A stretch of DNA of 64,000 bases from Camillea tinctor (taxonomy: Eukaryota > Ascomycota > Sordariomycetes > Xylariales > Xylariaceae). The stretch covers positions 1 to 64,000 of the forward strand of contig MU394069.1 in assembly GCA_022578605.1 (NCBI GenBank), given 5' to 3'. The notes below the pieces were generated by a model. That model made no database searches. It was given only the letters and a program-made list of their open reading frames with translations, and had not been told where the DNA came from. The translations under genes were made by a program, and so were the position numbers. Shown piece by piece: positions 33,621 through 45,904 of the stretch. How positions within the stretch are numbered: position 1 is the first letter of the stretch; each line of letters opens with the position of its first letter.

Positions 33621-34871
33621 ATGAGTGCACCAAGGCGTCCGCTGCCTCCAACAAGCAGCCTTCCACCCCTTCGTTCTTTAGACGCGCTCACTGAGGATCG
33701 AATATCAGAAGCCCTAGGCAACCTATACGCACTGTATTGCCCGCTACCACCATCCCTAGCATTTCACCAACAGTCATTACAGCCCGGTGCACTCAAGGAC
33801 ACACCCTCAGAACAGGCGGTGGATTCTGGTTACACTTCCGGAAACGAGGATGAGGACGTGAAGCAGAAACAAGAGGAGGAGGAGGAAACTCTTGCTGAAC
33901 TACGTGACGACGCCTACGAACGTACTTTCGCGGAGCGATGGCTCACAGGTTTCATCGGCCGTGCTGAAGAGCTCACGTGCTTTGAGTCAGAGGAAGCGCT
34001 CCAGCGGGCCGTTGACAAAGCATCCTGTGTTCTTGCATCATTCTTCACAACCGCCGAAGATGAGGACGACGAAGCCATACAAATCACGCGTGATTTTCAG
34101 TTCATGCTTTCGCCTACCTGCCAAAGCGGGAAAATTCTTATCGATGTCCGGCTCAACGATGGACTAGCCGGCAGAGACAATACGGACCACACCGACGTTG
34201 GTCTTCAGAGCTGGGGTGCGGCAATCGTCTTTTCCGAGCTCATCTGCGCCTCGCCCTCGCGCTTCGGATTCACGAAACAGGCCCTCGGCCCCGCATCGCG
34301 CATCGTGGAGCTCGGCGCCGGAACGGGCCTAGTCGGCATCGTGCTCGGCAAGATGCTCCCGCACCTCGACATCACCGACGCCAACATAACCGCCACGGAC
34401 TTCCACCCCACCGTGCTCGAGAACCTGCGCGCCAACATAACCACGAATTTCCCCCCGGCCCCCTCACCGGTCCAAACCGCACCTCTCGACTGGTCAACCC
34501 CGGACCTCTCGGGCCCCCTGAGCCACCCGGTCGACATGCTCGTCGCGACGGACGTGATCTACGACCCGGCGCACGCGGCCTGGCTGCGCGACTGCGCCGC
34601 CCGCATGCTCGCCCCCCACGGCACCTTCTGGATGCTGGTCACGGTCCGCGAGACCGGCAAGTTCGAGGGCATCACCGATACGGTGCGGAAGGCGTTCACG
34701 GGGCGCGATGGCCTGCGCGATGCCGCGACCGGCACGAAGGTGCTGGCTATCCTGGAGGAGGAGAGCCTCGAGTGGGAGGTGTGCGTTGGGCGCGCGGGGG
34801 AGAGGGCGTATAGGCTTTTTAGGATTGGGTGGGCGGAAGTTGAGGGGGGTGGGGAGAGGCTGAATAGGTGA
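33621..34871 (+). CDS. EFM2-like protein lysine methyltransferase (family 16)
   Basis: Single exon, 416 residues, close to the length of yeast Efm2. After a Pro-rich start and an acidic Glu-rich patch (about 65-95), a helical N-terminal part (ERTFAERWLTGFIGRAEE) leads into the Rossmann-fold methyltransferase. The segment GLQSWGAAIVFSELI precedes motif I VELGAGTGLVGIVLG (S-adenosylmethionine site), then ITATDFHPTVLENL with the acidic ribose-binding Asp, and DMLVATDVIYDP as the family's post-II motif. These features place it in Methyltransf_16, whose members methylate translation elongation factors. The specific target (eEF2 for Efm2) is inferred from the length and N-terminal region. The coding part becomes very GC-rich after 34,240. 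Confidence 0.85.
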   Translation: MSAPRRPLPPTSSLPPLRSLDALTEDRISEALGNLYALYCPLPPSLAFHQQSLQPGALKDTPSEQAVDSGYTSGNEDEDVKQKQEEEEETLAELRDDAYERTFAERWLTGFIGRAEELTCFESEEALQRAVDKASCVLASFFTTAEDEDDEAIQITRDFQFMLSPTCQSGKILIDVRLNDGLAGRDNTDHTDVGLQSWGAAIVFSELICASPSRFGFTKQALGPASRIVELGAGTGLVGIVLGKMLPHLDITDANITATDFHPTVLENLRANITTNFPPAPSPVQTAPLDWSTPDLSGPLSHPVDMLVATDVIYDPAHAAWLRDCAARMLAPHGTFWMLVTVRETGKFEGITDTVRKAFTGRDGLRDAATGTKVLAILEEESLEWEVCVGRAGERAYRLFRIGWAEVEGGGERLNR

Positions 34872-36099
34872 GGTGGTAATAATGAGGCTTTGCTTTTGAT
34901 GATCGGGGCTTGCTTTTGATGCTTGCTTATGGTGTTATAGAATTCGGCGGATAGACTAGAAAGAAAGACACACTAGACTCGACTCAGCTCGACTGGGGGC
35001 TTTCACGGAGCAAGAGGTTTAGACGGTAGATAGGGCATAAGCATGAGCGTACATGATAGATGATAGATGATAGAGGGGGTATAGACGACTAGACGAAAGA
35101 CACATGCATATGATAGAATAGAATCAACATGATATTTGAAGACAAATTTGGGTCTTAATAACGCATCATCTATGACAGCGTTTTTCTTGCACTGGTCTGG
35201 GTCTTGAGTAGAATTTTAGATAGCATTGAGGGTAGACAGCACGTAAGGGACTATGGTTATCAAGGACCTAGTTGTGTTTCTGTCGCAAAACACAAAGTCG
35301 AGGCAGTACTTAAGCTTGGAAGTTATTGTGTTGGTCCGATTTATTCTAAACACTTGGAATGATCTACTACTTAGGTAGTTGATATATGCACTGTACGAAA
35401 GCTCCACAGGTAGAAGAAAAGGGAAATATATTAGACTGAGACGGTAGTCAAGGAATATGATGAAGCGTATTAGTCTAGGAGATGGTCTAAGCAGAGTGTA
35501 AACCTACTATATATATACATATAGTATAATACCATATAGCAAGATAGTAGCTCCATATTCAAATGAGATAAGGGATGTACAGCAAAGGCTATGAGAGTTT
35601 TAGTAGCATGATACTATTTAAAGGTTTCTGTAACTATCTACCTGGGTATATGGCGTGGGATTATATATCAGCCTTGGGAGATGCCTATCATTCATGTTGC
35701 TAAGAGGCGCGAGGATATATGTACCAAGAACTAGAATAGGGGCAAACATAATGGTTGGAAAGCTAGGAGTGTATGGCTGAGGTAGCTCCCCCTGAGTACC
35801 TCAGTATAAGCGTAGGTAGGTAGGTACCAAGATAGACGCATTTCTGCGAAAGAGTAGTCACTACTTAGTTGACCTACCGGTGCCTGTAGGGGGGCAACAG
35901 TTAGGTACCCAATACTTAGTTAATGCTCATTCCCTCTCCCGCCCCCTTATTTGTTCCGGGGTACGTACCACTCTACTCCCCATAGCAACCGGGCAAACTC
36001 CCCTCTCCCCCTAGTAGTGCGTTCTCCCCGTACCTACCCTTATATACCTAGATTTCGTCTCCCTCCAGCATCAGTCGTTCCCTCTGCGTCCAGATGAAG
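34872..36099. other. AT-rich intergenic spacer
   Basis: Start of a 5.2-kb region without a convincing gene. A (GATGATA)n-like tandem occurs at about 35053-35075, TA-rich sequence at 35500-35540, and repeated TAGGTA at 35812-35830. Confidence 0.5.
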
Positions 36100-36102
36100 C
36101 CT

Positions 36103-36268
36103 TCGGGCGGATGGCGCAGTGGTAAAAGTAGACGTCAGGAATAACTATAATGGTTTTCCGGTGGTTGGATATTGAGTTCGCCTTAAGCCTTCCATTCTTT
36201 TTGCCATTTTTTGCACTTGAGAGGGCGAGTGTTCGAATCTCCCTTTTCACACACATTCTTTTTTTTTT
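36103..36268 (+). ncRNA. tRNA-like RNA polymerase III element (possible tRNA relic)
   Basis: GGGCGGATGGCGCAGTGGTA at about 36104 contains a perfect A-box (TGGCGCAGTGG), and TGTTCGAATCT at about 36230 is a good B-box. A run of ten T follows at 36259-36268 and could end a Pol III transcript. The A- and B-boxes are ~118 bases apart, too far for an ordinary tRNA without a long intron. The expected 3' partner of the GGGCGGA acceptor arm (TCCGCCC) is missing, and the T-arm stem has mismatches. It may be a decayed tRNA, an intron-bearing tRNA I cannot fold, or a tRNA-derived Pol III gene. Confidence 0.3.
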
Positions 36269-39200
36269 ACACAATTCTTTTTATCACCTGCCACACCCCT
36301 CTCCTCGCCCCTTTATCTGTTTACTACTTCAATTGGGTACTGTTATATATATTTTTGGTGTTTTGATTAAATGCTGCAATATCTAATCTTTTCTCTCCCT
36401 GTTGTCATTATTCCCATCGTATCGTTAGATATCTGCACCCCTAAGTTGACACACTAACATGCATTCGCTGCGCACGTATACTGCACCCACGTACACCTTT
36501 CTTATTACCATTCACTTTCGATTTCACATCATAAAATGTGACATACACATTTCAATACACATATGCATCCACCAAAGAATATACCTGCTTGTTATCACGA
36601 ATTGAATCGTTCGCCGCCTTGGGAGGCATGTTTCTGCTGCCAAAACCGCTTCTCTGCCCCACTCCCCCCTTTTCGCTACTTTACTAACCTGACCCCTATC
36701 CCACTTGTTTTCGCACCCATTTATATCTCGTACGGCGCATTATTCGCATTCAATCAACCATTTCTCTTGTGCATAATTAGGTAGACCGTTTTTAAATGAA
36801 TATTTACGGGACATTATTTCGTGTTTGGGTCGCTATGCTATTACAATGCACCCATCAACGGAGGTGCTCTACTAACCTGGGATAATATTTGAAACCATCA
36901 ACTTCATATAAATCATCGAAGATAGTTTTGTGGTTAACAAAACCACACCCATTGCCTTGAACACCGAGTCTTCATTGCATTACTGCCATCCAAAGTCTGC
37001 GCAACATTGTGATTCGCTGGCGGATTGTTACTCATCCACGGGTAATCCTTGCTAGATGGAAATTGACGAGTAGATTGTTTCGTCTCGATGATTTCGATTT
37101 CGCTCATCAACCTTTTTAAGATGAGTAGGCTGGATTAGCCACGAATTCCCCCTCCACCTACAACAAAAGATATAATTAGTACAACAACCAAGTAATGCTG
37201 TAACATTTTTAAAAGATCTTTAATCCTCTTAAATAAGTAATATATGTACCTATTCAAATGGGGTTTCTCATAAGAATGCGCGGTGAATGAGGTGTGTGTG
37301 TAGCCAGATGGCTATATACATGTGTGCATATAACACGGAGTAAAATTATGACGATGATGATAGATACATGCTCAATGTATGCTAACACATTCGCCTTACT
37401 AGACTGCTGACACTTGAGGTAGGTTATAATTGGCAAGACGGATTCAAAGGTCGGATTCTCTGGTTGTCTACTCCCTTCCAGCCTGCCTGGGAAAATTGCA
37501 CTCCTTGGTTATCTGTTTTCCTCATGTTTCTATAATGATCACCTCATGTCTTAGAATCATTGATGCAAGCGCAAGGGTGGCGGCTCATAGTTAGAATAAC
37601 TATTGCTAGGACGCAGGACTAGAGTTTGATCCCGCATATGCATAATACTTCGGTGAACTCAAGTCCAAGAAGACTACAACCTTCTATCAACCACTGATGC
37701 CAGGGCTAGTAATCAGATAACAATTGTTGAACTGGAGATAGGGGAGACCCCCTACCCTCGGTTGTATGAGGCTGTGAAGGACTATGGACCATAGTCCCTC
37801 GTCTACGACACCCAACCATCATACTAATTGTTCATAAAAAAGTCATATAGAAAGAAACTAAGCAAATGAATGAATTGATATCTATAGTACTAACGTCAAC
37901 ATGCCAAAAAAAAAGAAGCTCTTGCCAAGTTGTACAGCAACGCAATCTATATATATACAGAGCTGTGGTTCCCGGTGCTCCTAGCCCCCATAACACTGTG
38001 GCAAGTGAAGGCATAGATTTTGCAAAGCACCATTCAGATACCTTTTCAGGTGAACCACTTCTAATCCTGAGTTATTAACGAAGCTACTCACCATTACGCA
38101 TGGCCTAGGTTCTGATGACTTATTCAAATATAAGAGTCATCGTATTTATTAATATCATGATCTCTTTGAAAGCCAGATACTCTAGTTTGATCCACGAAGT
38201 TGTAGAAATATGACGTTAATTAGGAAATATGATTACATATAATGCAACTATCTAAAGCACTGTCATTTCTAGATGACCAACTAAGACATGTACGTACATA
38301 TTTGGGTAAAACTAAATTATGATCGGTATGTTAACGACACCGTCTCCTACATGATGTGCTTACAGAACTTCACGCTGCAGTAATGTTAAGATTCCTACCT
38401 CTCGATGATACATCGTACTATTTAAATTTGAAGAGCAGACTGATAACGTATATAATAATAAGCATAGGGATGGAGGTCGATTCAATCAACTATCTAGGGC
38501 TCCGCCTATATTTCTCTCTTCAGTACTCTAAGTGTCAGGGGTTAGGAAGGAACAAAGAAGGTTCCTGCATATAGGTAACAGTGACATCCATAGTTGTAGT
38601 CAGTTCCTCGCACAACAACGTATTGATTACCCCAAGCAATTGCATGGTCCCTCGTGACACTAGGTATTGACACACTATCCGAATACAACTTTTGGGTTTT
38701 CAGTAATCCCATTCAGGTAAATGTTAATATTCACAGTTCTACTGTTATTATTTTCAAGTAATCAGTCCTCAACTATGTACAACTGCTTGTTCCCTTCCCA
38801 CATTCGCTTGATATTGTAAGCCAGCCCAAGCCCCCATAGATTCACAGTCGCGATCTGATCCTGTGACCCTTTAGGCAAGTAAACTTTATAGGTAGGTTTC
38901 CAACGTGGAAGGTCAAGCTTTGCATTGTGCGCGCCTGTTGTGAGGTTTGTTAGCCACTTCCACAATCATTATCATTATTGGGCGAGCTATATTACGAACG
39001 TTCTGCCGATGATTTGTCTATGGTAAGGAATAAGTGTCGTTTAATGTCCAATACAGCAACTTGCTCGCTCGACATTTTTTTCAGACGAAGTATGAGATCA
39101 ATGTTGAAAATATGAATGGAATTGATATCTCTAGGACATCCTCTAAGGTTGAATAATGTTGTAGGCTAAATGGAAGCTGAGATGGGTGAGAGGAGTGGAA

Positions 39201-40054
39201 AATGGAGCATGTATTGAAAATAGAGGGGGATGCAACTAGTTGATGGCTGAGGGCGTTTTTGTAAGTCTACGACAGTTGGAATAAAATTGATCTATCCTGT
39301 AACCAACAATGACTACATATAACGCCATCTTTATACCCTTGTAGCGGATAAAGAATTTGTCGATTGTATGACCATCCCGAAGGCTGACCCTCAAAGCCAA
39401 CAGATGGACGGTGAAAGCAATGATACAGACACGCCGCCTAGCAGCACAGCCGTCATGGGCTACATGTGTAAAAATGCTATTACACAGCCTTCGCCACCAT
39501 CATTCCGGTACGCCACAGTACGATGGCTATTGTTGGGTATGGTAGCTCCTGACGAAAGAAGGCTTCTAGTGGCGTTATCATCTTTAGTCCTAGTTATCCA
39601 TACATCGACTGCATTGTGACTTACCCGTACAAGGCCTAAATGGTGTTACTTACCTACCCGCCGACACCCGACGATACGATGTAATCATTCTATGCGGGCC
39701 ATGGCTTTCTTGTGAAAATAAGCCTAAGCCTACGGGTACGTACGTGTGATAAGCCGAGCGTGGAAAAGAAAACAGGATAAAACCCTGCCTCTGTGTATTG
39801 GGTACAGATCACATTGTTTTGCGTGGCCACCCAGGTAGCCTTACTTCTTTGTGAAACAACAACAAATGCTTACCCTCAATCTAGGACTCACCCACATCGT
39901 GGCAGTACAGAAATGGCGTTTTAATCTTCCAACAACTGCATTGACTGCCTGGCCACTCCTCATATGTTAACAAATCACTCTGAAACATTGCAATTTAGTA
40001 AATAGAGTTATTTTCAATCAGTAGACCTTCGAAGTTTCAAACATTTGCCCCTGT
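36269..40054. other. AT-rich gene-poor spacer
   Basis: Nearly 3.8 kb with no convincing gene. It looks like old, decayed DNA. A 67-codon frame on the minus strand (38965-38762, containing LPRWKPTYKVYLPKGS) has protein-like composition and may be a fragment of a former gene, but I cannot assign it. A second, weaker tRNA-like patch is at 37575-37640. Confidence 0.5.
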
Positions 40055-41242
40055 TCACATGTCAACTTCACTGTAGTCGGTCCATTCTCCCCCGCGCCAG
40101 AATTTCTGTCCACCTCTGAAAGAATGCTCTATTTTCTCTTTTGCCCTTGCCCCCATCCTGGCCTGGAAGGCTGTAATACTATCGTCCGTTATTCCTTCGG
40201 CAATCGTCCGTGCTAGATCGGTTGCGTCTTGAATAGCGGTATCGGCACCAGAGCCACCCATAGGACTCATCGGGTGTGCGGCATCCCCGATAAGCAAAAC
40301 GCTCTTGGGCTTTGCGGTCCGTAAAATCTCTATGTCCGGTTTACTCGAAAAAACAGGAGTACAAGCGGACATATCATGGGAAGCCGAGCGAAGCAAAAGC
40401 TTTAAAGCAGGATGCCATGTTTCGACTACCCGTTCCACATAGAGCTTTTTCTCTTCCGTTGTTCTCGGTAATGTATCTAAGTACTGGGAGGGCGCCGTAC
40501 AAACAACCCAGTATATATAATCAGAAAAGTCAGGTAACTTGTCTTCTGATTCTTGCTTTACACTTTTGGACCATATTATCGGCTCAACGACAGTCTGGAC
40601 GTTGTTTTCTAGGTCCAAGCACATGCACCAGCTAAGTAAACCCGGTGGTAACTTTTCCTTTAAATCTTCCGTCAACGGTGTCCTACCCCACAAGATCCAG
40701 CGCTTTAGATCTAATAACTTTCGGTCGGGCTGAAGTTGTTTACGTACACGGCTGTTGATGCCGTCTGCGCCGATGAGCAGCTGTCCGTACGCTGTCGAAC
40801 CATCGATGAATTTCACACGAACATAGTCGTGAGCAAGTTCGTACGACTCGAGATCCTTTCCATATTCTATCGCATCCCCGATATCTAGAGCAGTCAGCAT
40901 CCGGATCCAGGTTCTATCCACGGGTACCGACGGCGGAATGACGGGGATCGGTTCCGGAAAAACTAGTTCGGTTGCGTCAACGTAGCGTGGGCTCAAGGGT
41001 GGGCTATCTGGCGCGGTACGCTCTAAGAGAGTTTTCAGTGTGGGGAAGAGAGAGTTTCCGAGTGCTGTATGGCTTTCATTGGAGATGCGGAAGCGGTGGC
41101 CTTGAAAGCGGTAAGACTGGGGATAACGCTCAAAGAGGCGAAATGGCACGGAGCGGAGACGGAGGCCCTGTGCTAGCGTAAGGCCGGCGACCCCAGCACC
41201 GATTATTAGCACCGGGAGCTGTGGTGTTGTGCTTGGCGACAT
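40055..41242 (-). CDS. FAD-dependent monooxygenase (aromatic hydroxylase type)
   Basis: Single exon, 395 residues, a normal length for the group. The three FAD/NAD(P)H motifs are all present: VLIIGAGVAGLTLAQGL at the N-terminus (GxGxxG, dinucleotide fold), LLIGADGINSRVRKQL at about 155 (DG motif), and LLIGDAAHPMSPMGGSGAD at about 316 (GD motif, binds the FAD ribityl chain). Such class A flavoprotein monooxygenases add one oxygen atom to aromatic or terpenoid substrates and are common in fungal catabolic and secondary-metabolite clusters. No membrane segment or signal peptide. The substrate cannot be read from the sequence. It stands alone, about 1.8 kb from the next gene. Confidence 0.92.
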   Translation of the reverse strand: MSPSTTPQLPVLIIGAGVAGLTLAQGLRLRSVPFRLFERYPQSYRFQGHRFRISNESHTALGNSLFPTLKTLLERTAPDSPPLSPRYVDATELVFPEPIPVIPPSVPVDRTWIRMLTALDIGDAIEYGKDLESYELAHDYVRVKFIDGSTAYGQLLIGADGINSRVRKQLQPDRKLLDLKRWILWGRTPLTEDLKEKLPPGLLSWCMCLDLENNVQTVVEPIIWSKSVKQESEDKLPDFSDYIYWVVCTAPSQYLDTLPRTTEEKKLYVERVVETWHPALKLLLRSASHDMSACTPVFSSKPDIEILRTAKPKSVLLIGDAAHPMSPMGGSGADTAIQDATDLARTIAEGITDDSITAFQARMGARAKEKIEHSFRGGQKFWRGGEWTDYSEVDM

Positions 41243-43043
41243 GACTAAAAGAAACTACTCATAGCTGTTGGAATAGTGAAAGAAGACGATAGAATGGGGC
41301 CCTGGCTTGGAGATGCGATAGTAAGCTGGGCTTAGGTAAGAAGTGACAATTGCCTAACGTAACATAAAAGTCCAAGTGATGTTATCCCTTACATATACGT
41401 AGTTGACCAACTTGCGCTTCTGCGTAACAGTAAAACTACCTTGTGAGATACAATTCGAGTGTTTATACGGTCACCCCTTATTATGAACTTGAAAGTTGTT
41501 TCAAGTAATCTTTTTAGTTGGTTTAGCCTAACTTTATGGAGGCGGATGATCATCTCTAATTACGAAGCCTGTCAAGGACTCAAGCTATCGATGTCATATG
41601 ATATTGATATTTACTTTGATGATATCTATTTTCTTCTTTGTGTTACAGCTAAGTGTTGGGTAAATCTGTTATACCATGAGGACAAAAGGTTCTCCCAATG
41701 ACCGAATGGTCATTGGATCCTGATTCTGTATTATATAGTTACCCACCAATCCTGGGGCGTAACACTTTTGGAAAATGGAATCATACAGGCTAGCCAGCCA
41801 GCCCAACATGACCGGTAAATATACGCGAATGGTCATGCATATATATATGACCTGCTGACCGAAGCATGTCATCCACCCAATTCTTCCGTAGATAAGCTTG
41901 CTCGCTAATATCATTCTCATGGCGCGGGACACTCACGGCTCTGTCCTGCGGGCATTTTGGGTGGGCTTTACAAAGGTGGATGGCTAAGTCAAAGGCAGGC
42001 AGCTGCTACTAATTTCAATCTCATTTGTGGTTATAAGTAATTACATTCTTTCATTCTCCTTATCCGGGGGTATGAGTGGGTCCTTCTCCGATTCCTGGAC
42101 CCACTTTATAACAGTAGGGCAAAAGATTATGACTATGTATTGCCACGATAATGAAGGACTATGCAAATAAGGTGCAGATAATTGAGGCTAATATATATTA
42201 TCTTCAATTTTTTTCTTTGTATATATAGCATATGCCATATTGAAAACAGGTCTTTTTATTGGTGTAAAGAAATAACAGTATAGTAATTTAGATATTGAAA
42301 GATTACATAATAAGGACAATATAGCAACTTGTTTTTACTGATTATTAGAAAAACGGGGGTTGGTTAATACTAGTAGAAATGTTATGAGTCTGAACGATAA
42401 TGTAAAGTCGATTTCATAAACTCATATCATAAGATCTAGGTAATAACTTTAATTTAAAACGAACTAATCTTAGTTTAACCTTTACCAGAAAACAATCTCA
42501 TAGTAGAAAGATAGGCCGGAAGGAAGGTAATTTGTGTATAATACTTTGTACGGCATTGTGCGAAGTAGGAAGAATAGATACCCCGGGGCTCTGTTGGAAG
42601 AAAACGGTTGCTGCCCGGCCCCCGGCTGCAAAACGGAGCACGGGCGCTTGAGACATAAAAGGCAGCCGGAGCGGCAGAAACCCCGGTTAAATGGGGGCCG
42701 AGTTGTTAAATTTTGCAGAGAGCAAAGAGTGATGCACGTGATGCACGTGGCTGAGCTTCCACCAATAAAAGGGCTACCTCGATGGTTAGTAAGTTCGACA
42801 AACAGCGTCCAGTGGCTTAACATCGCCATTTTCTGCCCAATAACTGCTACGAGCTACGAAATACACTAAATTTTCACTGCAAATATAAAATATGCGCATG
42901 CGCTCCACTTCTGACAGCTTAAACAAAAAAAAAAAACTTTTCTCAAAGTTTAAAGCTATATTAGCAATCAGTATTGCTGGCTCCTTGGGATTTTGAGGGT
43001 TTTGCAACGAACATCAAGCAAAATCGCACACTCGATCAATAAC
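41243..43043. other. divergent spacer, 1.8 kb
   Basis: AT-rich, with a GC-rich island at about 42580-42690 and a tandem GATGCACGT at 42731-42748 containing CACGTG E-box cores. An A-run at 42926-42937 lies about 110 bases upstream of the lyase start. No gene called. Confidence 0.5.
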
Positions 43044-45904
43044 ATGGCTGAACAAACCCAGGCTGTCCAGGCTCAGCCCCCCCAGAAGAGCCCATATGAT
43101 ACCTATCAGACATCACTTACTAGCCGCTACTGTAGCAATGAGATGACCTCTCTCTTTAGTCAGAGGTCTCGGCACTCGACCTGGCGTAAACTCTGGCTGG
43201 GGCTTGCCGAATCTGAGTCGGAATTGGGCATTGACATCATCAAGCCTGAGGCTCTGGATCAGATGAGAGCCCATCTTACCGTCACTGATGCCGATTTCGA
43301 GGTTGCTCGTGTGGAGGAGAAGATCAGGCGCCATGTAAGTCGCCGTATCGCTCTTGTTTCCGTGGGGCTTGAAATGCTAATATGGGTCCGACCAGGATGT
43401 TATGGCTGTAAGCCAGCAACTCCTTGCGACATTTCTAGATCACTAATACCTGCCGTAGCACGTCCACGCCTTTGGGGCTGTTGCACCTGCTGCCGCTGGT
43501 GTAATTCATTACGGAGCAACGTCGTGCTATGTGAGTCCATTGGACCATACGAATCTTGTGAAGCTGATCGAGTCAGGTTACCGATAACGCTGAGCTCATT
43601 CTCATGCGTGATGCCCTTGATATATTGATCAACAAGATGGCGAAGGTTATCGCTAACCTTCAAGCTTTCTCTCTTAAATGGAAAGGTAATGATCCGTGCT
43701 TCTTTTCCCTACCCTATTAAAGTAGGCATGGGGGATCGCTTTTAATTGACATACGTTGTAGACGAGCCCACGCTGGCTTACACCCATTTGCAGAGTGCAC
43801 AGTGAGTAACCCCCCTAACGTTTATACTATAAAGAACCCCCAACCATCTTTACCCTTGCTCGCCTCCTTAACCTGACTCAAACCTAAACTAGAAGCTGAC
43901 TATAATCTAGGCCCATCACTGTTGGACGGCGCTGTAAGTCTATGAAGCTTACCTAGGTCGATAAGCATGGCGTTTCTAACAGGAATAATAGCCGCCCAAT
44001 GGCTTCAGGACTTGATGTTTGACCTTGAAGCTCTTGAGTCTGTCCGCAACGGTCTCAAGTTCCGAGGTGCCAAGGGTATGTCACAGTAATTCAGACAGCT
44101 ATCCCATCTCATTGATCCAACGTGGGCTTTTGCTAACAAGTTATAGGAACAACTGGAACTCAAGCTTCGTTTCTGGAGATGTTAGAAGCCCCCCTTCTGC
44201 AGTCGTATATGCTCTAGGAAGAGCTGGTATGGAAAGATTTGACTGACCGCGATATAGATTCCAAGGCGATCATGCCAAATGTGATGCTTTGGATGAGAAG
44301 CTTTGCAAGCGCTTTGGCTTCTCGGCGTGCTATGTAAGTGTTCTGTAATCTCACTACTGTCCCCCCTCCAGTGCTTAGTCTCCACGTCATCTTCATGAAC
44401 TGATTCTTTGGATCGCCTTACTAATGCCCTCTCAAAGGATATCTCGAGCCAGACCTAGTGAGTGGTTTAAGACTAACTCATAGCTCTCTTCCGTCATCCG
44501 AATGTGGGACTAATCTTGTGAAACCCGAAAAAAAGCTCCAGAAAGGTTGACTTGATCGTGGCCAACGCCGTTGCCGGGCTGGCGTCCACAGCACACAAGG
44601 CCGCTACGGATATTCGTTTGCTCGCTTCATGGAAAGAAATTGAAGAGTGAGTTCAGCATTCCCTCAAAAATTGGACGAATATTGACGTTTTCAGGCCCTT
44701 CGAAAAATCCCGTTAGTTTATAAACTTCGTCGTTAATACAACAATAGCACTAAAAAGCCCCAGAAATAGGATCGTCGGCGATGCCGTATAAACGAAACCC
44801 TGCAAGTCTCTCTTTCTTTTATTTTCCATGAATTGTATTGCTAACCTATAGAAGATGAGGAGTGAGAGAATTTGCTCGCTTGCCCGCGCGTTAATGGCGA
44901 AGCCGGTGTGTTGCCCAGAACCCTAACTTCCCTACCCCCTTCCCTTTGCAAACTCGTCCTAGCCTTCAGTGTCCCTGTCCATCTTCCTGACTCGGCGATT
45001 GATAGGCATCATTTGCCAATACGCATGCAACGGCCTGGATGGAGCGTACGCTAGACGACAGTGCGATCAGGCGTAAGAAACCCTCTCCAGCTCTTTGCCC
45101 CTGTATATAAGATCAAGCAGATAAGCCCGGAAGGCTGTGGTCAATCAGAATCCCGGCGTCGAAGCTTTAAGGCGTGCCTCAGTAGAGCTTTCTCAACTAA
45201 CCCTAAATATAGGGATGGATATTCCCGAGATGTTTCTACTCGCCGAAGCGATTTTGATTGGATTGGACAATGTTACCGATGGACTTGTCGTCTACCCTGC
45301 CCGTATTCGGAGCCGCTTCCTCGAGGAGCTACCGTTCATGATCACCGAAACAGTGAGTAGCTTCTCCCTAGAGCTGCAACTGATACCATTTTGCTTTGGA
45401 ACCAGCTGCTTTGCTCGGCGTGATTCCTCGGTGGAACTCTCGCTAACAAATGCCAGATCATCATGAAGCTTGTCGCAAAGGGTGCCTCTCGCCAAGAGTG
45501 AGTTTTCCCAGATCAATATAACAATAGCCGATCTAACATGATTTAGAGCACATGAGGAGATCCGAGTCCTTTCGCATCAGGCATCGAGCGTGGTGAAGAA
45601 TGAGGTATGTAGACCCCCGTACCCCGCTGGTTTTTAGGACTTCCGTACCCCGTTTCTGAGCAGACTACTGATTGGCAACCTCTATCAGGGCAAGCCAAAT
45701 GACCTCATTGAGCGTATTCGCAACACCGAGTACTTCAAGCCCATATGGGGCGACCTGGACTCCATGATGCAGCCTAAGCTCTACGTCGGCCGCAGCGTGC
45801 AAATTGTTGAGAAGTACTGTGGAGCTGGCGGACCCGTGGAGAAAGCGCTTGCGCCGTATCAACAGTACATTGCTGGGTCTGCCACCGCGCAGCTAAACGT
45901 CTAG
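43044..45904 (+). CDS. adenylosuccinate lyase, 19 exons
   Basis: Exons: 43044-43334, 43396-43407, 43459-43530, 43577-43685, 43762-43801, 43911-43933, 43992-44075, 44147-44180, 44258-44333, 44438-44457, 44536-44646, 44695-44711, 44764-44801, 44855-44905, 45006-45072, 45213-45352, 45457-45497, 45547-45604, 45689-45904. Every join keeps phase, giving 499 residues. All introns are GT-AG except intron 13 (GC-AG, GCAAGT). The family is clear: [28 protein letters not shown] (His102/His104), [23 protein letters not shown] (His170) and the signature loop [11 protein letters not shown] (Ser300/301); catalytic residues are intact. The enzyme acts twice in purine synthesis, splitting SAICAR and adenylosuccinate. 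Exon 2 has only 12 bases. The intron density is unlike any other gene here. Whether it is the sole cellular copy (ADE13) or a paralogue cannot be told. Confidence 0.85.

Noticed and set aside
37575..37640. Second tRNA-like patch (GTGGCGGCTCATAGTTAG ... GAGTTTGATCCC)
   Set aside because: B-box is altered and no stem set can be drawn; too weak to list as an RNA gene.
38762..38965. 67-codon minus-strand frame
   Set aside because: Protein-like composition but too short and isolated to call; noted only in the spacer entry.
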